A stretch of DNA of 58,576 nucleotides from Actinomadura macra NBRC 14102 (GTDB taxonomy: Bacteria > Actinomycetota > Actinomycetes > Streptosporangiales > Streptosporangiaceae). Below, in pieces: positions 53,465 to 58,576 of this stretch. The stretch lies in contig NZ_BCQT01000032.1 of the NCBI RefSeq assembly GCF_001552215.1, forward strand, positions 1-58,576, read 5' to 3'. How positions within the stretch are numbered: position 1 is the first letter of the stretch; every line of letters starts with the position of its first letter. A model generated the notes under the pieces. The model was not told where the DNA came from and ran no database searches. It saw only the letters and a program-made list of their open reading frames with translations. Made by a program: the position numbers and the translations under genes.

Positions 53465-53944
53465 TCAGCTACACGGAGAGGAATCGGCATCGTCCGGCCT
53501 GGCGCGCCGCTCCAAGCGAGCGGTCGACTCGATCAGCTCACCGACCATCTGCTGAGCCTCGGGCGACAACTGGAGGAAACTACGCAGGTGCGCGCCGCGT
53601 ACCCCGGTATCGCGTAGCAAGGTCAACAACTCGATCTGTTCTTCGACGGTCCTGAACACCTCGTCGTCGAAGAAGTAGGAAGGAGGCACGCCGAAGAATG
53701 CTGCCAGGGCCTCCAACACCCGCTTGGTGGGATTGTCGTGCTTACCGGTCCGCAGCTTCCACAGGGTGTTGTGCGAGATCTTCTCCCCGGTCAACTCCTC
53801 GATCGCGGCCGCAGCCTCCTGGAGGGAGTAGGGTCCGCGCTCATCCGGATGCATCCGGCGGAACAGGTAGTCGACCTTGCGGGCCAGAGGCGGTGCTGCA
53901 ACATCATCGTCCGACCTCCCCTCCGCGGTGTCATCGCGAGTCAC
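53465..53944 (-). CDS. XRE-family HTH regulator
   Basis: A 159-residue protein from GTG 53944, preceded by gaggagg. The HTH reads YSLQEAAAAIEELTGEKISH and NTLWKLRTGKHDNPTKRVLE, then ALAAFFGVPPSYFFDDE, the classic Xre core at about residues 40-105. The C-terminal part (ELLTLLRDTGVRGAHLRSFL) could be the cleavage or oligomerisation region. It opens the four-gene cassette. Confidence 0.92.
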   Translation of the reverse strand: MTRDDTAEGRSDDDVAAPPLARKVDYLFRRMHPDERGPYSLQEAAAAIEELTGEKISHNTLWKLRTGKHDNPTKRVLEALAAFFGVPPSYFFDDEVFRTVEEQIELLTLLRDTGVRGAHLRSFLQLSPEAQQMVGELIESTARLERRARPDDADSSPCS

Positions 53945-54000
53945 AGAACACCTCCTCCTCTGCGGACGCCGAAGACCCTGGTCACAGTATGTCACTGGCA

Positions 54001-54679
54001 TCTATCACAAGCGCCGTACTTGCCTCTCCCGGCCCGGCAAGACGACCTGTTCGCCACTATTTGTCGGCGTTGTTCGTATTGGGTGCATGCTGGCCCGAAT
54101 GAGCCTCGTCATTTGTTGGCGGCCAGCTGCGATTTCCCACTGGCGGCCAGTTAGTGGGGAGCTATCTGGCCGTGGATTTTCACGCTTAGTGATCGCGTGG
54201 GGTCAGCCGAACGTTCGGGAGTGGAGCTGTGGATGCGGAAGGTCTCCTTACTCGTATAGGTAAACCTTCCGAGGGTTCCAGCCTGACGAATCGCCGATCC
54301 GGGCACCGCTCGTCCAGCGCAGGAGTGCGCCTGGAGCATGCGTGACAGCAAAGCGGACCCACGCCCGGCGTGGACGGGACGCGTGTCCCTGCCTCGCAGG
54401 ACGGCGCCCTCTGGCGTTCATGCTCGGACAGCGGCCATCCTGGGAGGAATCACTCACGGTAGGCGAATGATCCGTTCGGGTAACGGGTGCGGGGGCTTCT
54501 ACGGCAGGCTTCTACGGCCCCCGGCGCAGGATCGACGGATCAAGCCGCGCGCCGCCCGGGAGTGCGGGCCTCCGCCCCGTGCACTATCTCAGGGGGCGGG
54601 TGGCCACGCGCAGGCGTCGCGCCGCGTCAAGCCGGCCCCGTCGAGGGGCCGCCGCGGCTCGACGCAGGAAAGGGGCATC
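54001..54679. other. intergenic region, no gene
   Basis: 679 bp between the divergent XRE and PxKF genes. A hairpin-capable stretch around 54648-54664 (gtcgag...ctcgac) lies just before the PxKF SD (ggaaagggg). The region is GC-rich from 54470 and contains only spurious frames. The promoter of the secreted protein must lie here. Confidence 0.4.
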
Positions 54680-55606
54680 ATGTTACACACCGCTTCCCCC
54701 GGCCCGCAGGCGGGCGCACCGCGGGCCGGTGCGGCAGGCCCGGTACCGGCGCAGCCCGACAGCACAGCCTCCCTGCCATCGGGCACCACCCGGCGGCCGA
54801 TCACGCGCCTGGTGACCGCCGTCACCACGATCCTGGCCGTGGCCGCGGCGCTCACGCTGGCGGCGACCGCGCCAGCATGGGCCTACCCGGGCATGTCGGT
54901 ATCGCTGTCCCAGGCGACCGTCTCCCCGGGCGGCAACGTCACCATTACGGTGTCGGGGACCTCCGACGACACCTACACCAACGCCCGGGTCGGCCTCTAC
55001 GAGCAGGCAGGCGGCGGCGGCCTGCAATCCTTCACCTCGGTCGCCGCGTGCTCCACCACCTGCACCGAACTGGCAGGGCTCGGGTACTCCGTCACCATCG
55101 GCAACCTCGCCCCCGGCGATGCCTTCAACGTCTCCATCACCCTGCAGATCGATCCGGGCACACCCGACCAGAGCTTCTCGGTCCGCAACCAGTTCCGGAC
55201 CACAGGCCAAGGCAGCGACGCCACCCAAGACGGCCCGACCTTGACCATCGTCGGCACCCCGCCCTACTCCTTCACCGGGTTCTTCGCCCCCGTCGACAAC
55301 CCGCCCGTGCTCAACACCGTTAACGCCGGGCGCAGCATCCCGATCAAGTTCTCCCTGGACGGCGACCAGGGCCTGGACATCCTGGCCGACAACTCGCCCT
55401 ACTCCCAGGCCACCACCTGCGGCACCGGCACACAAGACCCCGTCGAGACCACCACCAACTCCAACTCCGGCCTCACCTACGACTCCGGCAGCGGCCGCTA
55501 CACCTACGTGTGGAAGACCGACAAGGACTGGGCCGGCACCTGCCGCACCTTCCACCTCAAGCTGGCCGACGGCACCGACCACACCGCCCTGTTCCAGTTC
55601 AACTAG
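54680..55606 (+). CDS. secreted PxKF-domain protein
   Basis: A 308-residue exported protein. A long signal region (ITRLVTAVTTILAVAAALTL, TAPAWA) is followed by an Ig-like domain (SLSQATVSPGGNVTITVSGT) with CSTTC, and a C-terminal PxKF domain: GFFAPVDNPPVLNTVNAGRS, IPIKFSLDGDQGL, YVWKTDKDWAGTCRTFHLKL. ATG 54680 follows ggaaagggg. A strong hairpin follows the stop. It is probably a surface or matrix protein; no cell-wall anchor is present. Confidence 0.85.
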   Translation: MLHTASPGPQAGAPRAGAAGPVPAQPDSTASLPSGTTRRPITRLVTAVTTILAVAAALTLAATAPAWAYPGMSVSLSQATVSPGGNVTITVSGTSDDTYTNARVGLYEQAGGGGLQSFTSVAACSTTCTELAGLGYSVTIGNLAPGDAFNVSITLQIDPGTPDQSFSVRNQFRTTGQGSDATQDGPTLTIVGTPPYSFTGFFAPVDNPPVLNTVNAGRSIPIKFSLDGDQGLDILADNSPYSQATTCGTGTQDPVETTTNSNSGLTYDSGSGRYTYVWKTDKDWAGTCRTFHLKLADGTDHTALFQFN

Positions 55607-55627
55607 AACCAGCATCGACTCATCCCC

Positions 55628-55654
55628 GTGGCCCCGGCACACCGCCGGGGCCAC
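55628..55654 (+). terminator. intrinsic terminator of the PxKF gene
   Basis: A perfect 11-bp stem, gtggccccggc/gccggggccac, with a 5-nt loop, 21 bp after the PxKF stop. No U-tract follows. Strong stem-only terminators of this type are usual in GC-rich actinomycetes. Confidence 0.8.
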
Positions 55655-56036
55655 CCCACCGCCCGACCTCAGCTCGCTCGTTTCACCTCCTCGCCGATCA
55701 CTCAGCGTCATGATCTGACTGGCCGTACGTGGGGAATTGAGGCTGGCCGCTGTCAGTCATTCCCGCTCGCTCATTGAAGAGCAGGCGGTTCTTCTTCCAG
55801 TGACCAGCCCTGGGCGTTCTCCTCCTGCTCGCCAACGTCTTCTCCGGGCGTTGCCGCTTGAGCGCCTCCAAGGTTTGATCGACTAGGCGCCAACACCGAT
55901 GAGCATCGCCGGGATTCACGCTGCCGCGATTCGCGCCATCCGCCACAGGGCTGGTCGGCTGTTGCTCCGTGGTCTGATGAGACTTCTAGACGACGTGCAC
56001 TGCCTTGGCTTGCTCCGTGCGGTCAGGTCCGACCCA
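55655..56036. other. intergenic, no gene recognised
   Basis: Short frames only. A minus-strand piece at about 55740-55890 (CWRLVDQTLEALKRQRPEKT) looks coding-like but has no family or start site. Confidence 0.35.
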
Positions 56037-56219
56037 TCAGCTCCGGTACGCCAACTGTAAGAACACCTCGTGGCCGCCCACCGGTCGCAGGCTGACGGGT
56101 TCCCCGATTGCCAAGGGGGCACGCGGGGACACCCAGTCCACGTCCGCCAGGCGCGGCCCTTCGGTGGGCAAGAGGGTTTCGAACCTTGAGTGGTCGAGTA
56201 CCTGATTTGCGCGCGTCAC
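56037..56219 (-). CDS. small protein coupled to the sigma-like gene
   Basis: A 60-residue ORF starting at GTG 56219, which overlaps the TGA of the upstream gene. The protein (MTRANQVLDHSRFETLLPTE, later VSLRPVGGHEVFLQLAYRS) is of no known family. Codon use is as in neighbouring genes. The stop-start overlap is the main support. Confidence 0.5.
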   Translation of the reverse strand: MTRANQVLDHSRFETLLPTEGPRLADVDWVSPRAPLAIGEPVSLRPVGGHEVFLQLAYRS

Positions 56220-57019
56220 ATTCCTGAGGCTGGAGCAGCCGATATGGAAGAGATCCGCCCGTCTTGGATTGCGGCGGCGATGCGTGACTCGGCGATACGC
56301 CGCTGTTTGTACAGCTTGTTCGCTGCTATCCTTTTGGTCAGGGCGAGTTCTTGGACGGATGAGCCATCGAGACGTGTCGCTATGATCAGCTCGGCCGCTT
56401 CCCGGCTGATGATTCGCTGACGTGCGGTATCCAATAGCAGGACGGCCGGGTCGACGCTGAAGGCGGGCGCGCGATCTGGTAGCTCCGGTAGTTGGGTTGG
56501 ATCGCAGGGGAGGGCACGGTCCTCTCTACCGCGGGCACGAAGCGCTCCCTTGCGGGCCCAAAGCATCAGACGCGCCGCGATATGTGGGCGCTTGGTATCG
56601 ATACGCGTCAGCTGAGCGACGAACTCAGTAAGCAATTCCGAGATGATGTCGTCCACGAGTTGGCTTGGGCTCGAACGGATGACCCGTGCGGCTGTGCCCT
56701 TTAGACCGGGCATGGCCACGCCGATGCAGCCAACGATCCACGCGGGGTCACCGGTCCGGGCTTGATTGAGCAGTTCTCGCCACGCGGCGTCCTTGAGCTC
56801 ATCTGACGCGCCTTGCTCAAGCAGCCGCAGCTGCAGCTCCTGCAGGTCCACAGGCCGTGGGGGCAGGCCGTGCCCGACTGCTCGCCCGTCGATCGACAGC
56901 GGGCTTGGAGCCGATGCCAGTAGAAGGAAGGAACGTTCAGCCACGATCAGCGCGTTGTTCGGACGATCGCCGGCCATCGCGCGGACCGGTCGCTGATGGT
57001 TGTTCTGGTGGTTGGTCAT
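56216..57019 (-). CDS. sigma-factor-like HTH protein
   Basis: A 267-residue protein from ATG 57019 (MTNHQNNHQRPVRAMAGDRP). The core resembles a divergent sigma factor: QLVDDIISELLTEFVAQLTR (region 2-like helix) and, near the end, ISREAAELIIATRLDGSSVQ then ELALTKRIAANKLYKQRRIA, a region 4-type HTH. Whether it binds RNA polymerase is unproven; proteins like this are also found as orphan regulators in actinomycetes. The stop overlaps a 60-codon ORF. Confidence 0.65.
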   Translation of the reverse strand: MTNHQNNHQRPVRAMAGDRPNNALIVAERSFLLLASAPSPLSIDGRAVGHGLPPRPVDLQELQLRLLEQGASDELKDAAWRELLNQARTGDPAWIVGCIGVAMPGLKGTAARVIRSSPSQLVDDIISELLTEFVAQLTRIDTKRPHIAARLMLWARKGALRARGREDRALPCDPTQLPELPDRAPAFSVDPAVLLLDTARQRIISREAAELIIATRLDGSSVQELALTKRIAANKLYKQRRIAESRIAAAIQDGRISSISAAPASGM

Positions 57020-57707
57020 GACGCCCCCGGAGGTCGTTGACGGATCGATGACGTCATGTATCCGCGATGGCGTCAGCACTTCATGAGCACTCCATGAGCA
57101 CAAGGGAGTGCTTACGCGCTGCCGATGATTCGCTCAGAACCCCAGCGACCTGCGATGATGGAGACCATTCAGCGCGCCTACGCGGTGTAGGTAAAGCCGC
57201 ACAGGTGCTCACAAGCGCCGTGACCTCGACGTTCCGCGGTCGTGAGGCATCTTTGTAAAGAATCTTCGAGCCGTCGGTGTCGACCTGCGGATTCACCTGC
57301 GTGCATGTCCGAGATCGCTGCATTGGTCAGGTGGCCGAATGGGCGACATGCGTGGGTTGCGGTTGTGGGCGGTGGCGTCGCTCTCGATTCCAGGCCGAGT
57401 CAGGTAGAGAAGTGGAATCGCCAAGCGGCTTGAAGTTCGGGAACTTGTCGCCGCTCTTCTCGTCGCCGTTGTCGCAGAGATCTCAGCTGTGAGCCGGGGC
57501 GTTGACCGCCGAAAACGAACATGAGCCGGCCCCAGATGGCTGGACCGAGCCCTTCACCGACCCGCGCCTTTCGGCGCTTATCTCGACCAGCAGTGCTGGG
57601 AAGCTCCCTGGTTGGAGGGGTGTGTGTCGTGTGCAGGTGTCCAGGACAGCTGCAGCCCTGTCTTGGTGTGGCGGGTCGGTGCGTTCGAGGTTCGGCAGAA
57701 TGGTCTT
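57020..57707. other. intergenic region, no gene
   Basis: 688 bp between the divergent sigma-like gene and the GrpB gene. The codon structure is poor and no conserved motif is visible. Promoters for both directions must lie here. Confidence 0.45.
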
Positions 57708-58247
57708 GTGCGTGCTGAGTGGGACGAGGCCTGGCTGGGGTTGATCAAGGGGTCGGTCCGGGTGATGGATAGTCAGCCCGGCTGGCCGGAGGTGTATGAG
57801 CAGCTTGCGTCGGCATTGCGTCCTGCACTGGGTGGTGAGGCGGTGGCCATTGAGCATGTCGGGTCGACCTCGGTGCCGGGGCTTCCGGCCAAGCCGATCG
57901 TGGATATCGCGGTCGGCCTGGCGCCCGATGCGCAGCTTGTCGATGTTGTGGATGTCGTGACCGCGCTCGGTTATGGGTTCCGCGGCGATAAGGGTGAAGA
58001 GGTCGGGTGGTTGTTCGTTCTGGAGCCCCGGCCGCTTTATCGTGTCGCGGACGTTCATGCGGTGCGGCATGGTGGCCTGCAGTGGCGTGCGTATCTGGAG
58101 TTCCGGGACCGGCTTCGTTCCGATCCGGCTGCGCATCGGGCGTACGCCCAGCTCAAGCGCCAGCTCGCCGTGAAGCATGTCAATGATCGTCAGGCGTATA
58201 CGGCGGCGAAAACGTCACTGGTCAAGGAGTTGTTGTCCGGCGCGTAG
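57708..58247 (+). CDS. GrpB family (UPF0157) protein
   Basis: A 179-residue protein with the nucleotidyltransferase-like core AIEHVGSTSVPGLPAKPIVD then IAVGL, and the family ending AYAQLKRQLAVKHVNDRQAY. GTG 57708 is taken as the start because family homology begins shortly afterwards. GrpB proteins share the minimal nucleotidyltransferase fold, but their reaction is not established. Stands alone. Confidence 0.9.
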   Translation: MRAEWDEAWLGLIKGSVRVMDSQPGWPEVYEQLASALRPALGGEAVAIEHVGSTSVPGLPAKPIVDIAVGLAPDAQLVDVVDVVTALGYGFRGDKGEEVGWLFVLEPRPLYRVADVHAVRHGGLQWRAYLEFRDRLRSDPAAHRAYAQLKRQLAVKHVNDRQAYTAAKTSLVKELLSGA

Positions 58248-58341
58248 CGTCGGCCGGGAGAGCGTGTCGGCGAAGGGGTCAGAACGGCTGTGCCGGGGAG
58301 TTGATCACGGGCCCTCGCGTGCCAGGAGCTGATGTTCCTGG

Positions 58342-58576
58342 TTAGCCCACGGGCCTGTCGGGTTCGTCCAGCCAGAGGGTTTGCTCTTCGCTGTTGACGG
58401 TGATGCCGTAGCGGTCTCGTCCGGGCCGTCCCTTGCCGAGCCACCAGAGGTAGGCGCCCATCGCCTGGTCCCACAGGCGACGATCGCCGTGCTGGATGAC
58501 GGTGTACTCGTCGGCCTTGTGCGGCGCGGTGAAGGTGGCCCAGGCATCGTCGGTGGACAGCGTCGCGGTGTAGGTC
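58342..58576 (-). CDS. methyltransferase of ATP-grasp peptide maturation type, 3' end
   Basis: Cut by the right edge. The last 78 codons read TYTATLSTDDAWATFTAPHK, VIQHGDRRLWDQAMGAYLWW, PGRDRYGITVNSEEQTLWLD, EPDRPVG, then TAA at 58342-58344. This matches, from memory, the C-terminal extension of PIMT-like methyltransferases in ATP-grasp peptide (graspetide, TgmC-like) loci. The catalytic domain lies outside the window, so the assignment depends on the tail only. Confidence 0.55.
   Translation of the reverse strand, partial: TYTATLSTDDAWATFTAPHKADEYTVIQHGDRRLWDQAMGAYLWWLGKGRPGRDRYGITVNSEEQTLWLDEPDRPVG

Noticed and set aside
54470..54680. Riboswitch in the PxKF leader
   Set aside because: GC-rich and able to fold, but no known conserved core was recognised; only a simple hairpin near the SD is visible.
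57315..57405. tRNA-like words (ggtggccgaatgggcgac and tcgattcc)
   Set aside because: No acceptor stem or anticodon arm can be formed with proper spacing; judged coincidence.
57483..58178. 231-codon minus-strand frame opposite the GrpB gene
   Set aside because: Shadow of the GrpB codons; no recognisable domain.

Overview
The window is GC-rich, with strong G/C third-position codon bias, frequent GTG/TTG starts and many 4-bp ATGA overlaps. Its gene content (Tad pilus with LysM-BTAD regulator, ECF42/DGPF pair, RsbW-like ATPases, MAB_1171c-type protein, mycothiol-isomerase relic, graspetide-type methyltransferase) points to an actinomycete, most plausibly Streptosporangiales/Thermomonosporaceae. 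The taxonomy is inference; no rRNA or housekeeping marker is present.

Layout. 1-2188: two CRISPR arrays facing each other, with repeat variants differing at one base; no cas genes are in the window. 2200-3727: the 3' end of a BTAD regulator gene, cut on the left by the CRISPR array and carrying an IS256-family element at its last codon. 3847-8062: a very large STAND-like NTPase/helical-repeat/APH-like kinase fusion, convergent and overlapping with an FkbM methyltransferase. 8.3-20.2 kb: a gene graveyard in which frameshifted, truncated genes (anti-sigma ATPase, serine recombinase, CBS, TrkH/TrkA, ECF sigma, NTF2, mycothiol isomerase, ArsR, CDF, IS5, IS3 and ISL3 transposases) alternate with a few intact units: DUF4242, YciI/DGPF plus ECF42 sigma, TetR plus a dehalogenase-like hydrolase, and a secreted Fn3 protein. 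20.3-23.5 kb: SLC13/ArsB-type permease, an NhaP-like antiporter with a broken C terminus, and a CBS protein; the two transporter leaders share a sequence and hairpin. 24.1-27.9 kb: an ABC exporter plus TetR with twin operators, between two broken resolvase-type recombinases.

27.9-30.6 kb (minus): a four-gene coupled operon with a sulfite-oxidase-like molybdoprotein, a membrane protein, a 62-aa protein and a SAM methyltransferase. 31.1-36.7 kb (plus): membrane TPR protein, NicO nickel/cobalt transporter, DUF4331 surface protein ending in LQHTG, and a class F sortase. 36.9-38.1 kb: YceI and a truncated sugar-binding protein. 38.1-48.9 kb (minus): a Tad/Flp pilus locus (RsbW-like ATPase, lipoprotein, exported protein, SAF/CpaB-like, CpaE-like, CpaF, TadB, TadC, Flp-like pilin, two TadE-like, TadG-like, membrane LysM-wHTH-BTAD regulator), mostly in overlapping reading frames.

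49.3-53.9 kb (minus): a hypothetical protein, then a cassette of XRE regulator, ImmA/IrrE-like peptidase, MAB_1171c-type membrane protein and cytochrome P450. 54.7-55.6 kb: a secreted PxKF protein with a terminator. 56.0-57.0 kb: a sigma-like protein with a coupled small ORF. 57.7-58.2 kb: GrpB family protein. The right edge cuts a methyltransferase resembling those of ATP-grasp peptide (graspetide) maturation loci, so a RiPP locus may lie just outside. The best candidates for something new are the NTPase-kinase fusion with FkbM, the opposed CRISPR arrays, the shared transporter leaders, and the DUF4331/sortase/NicO surface module.
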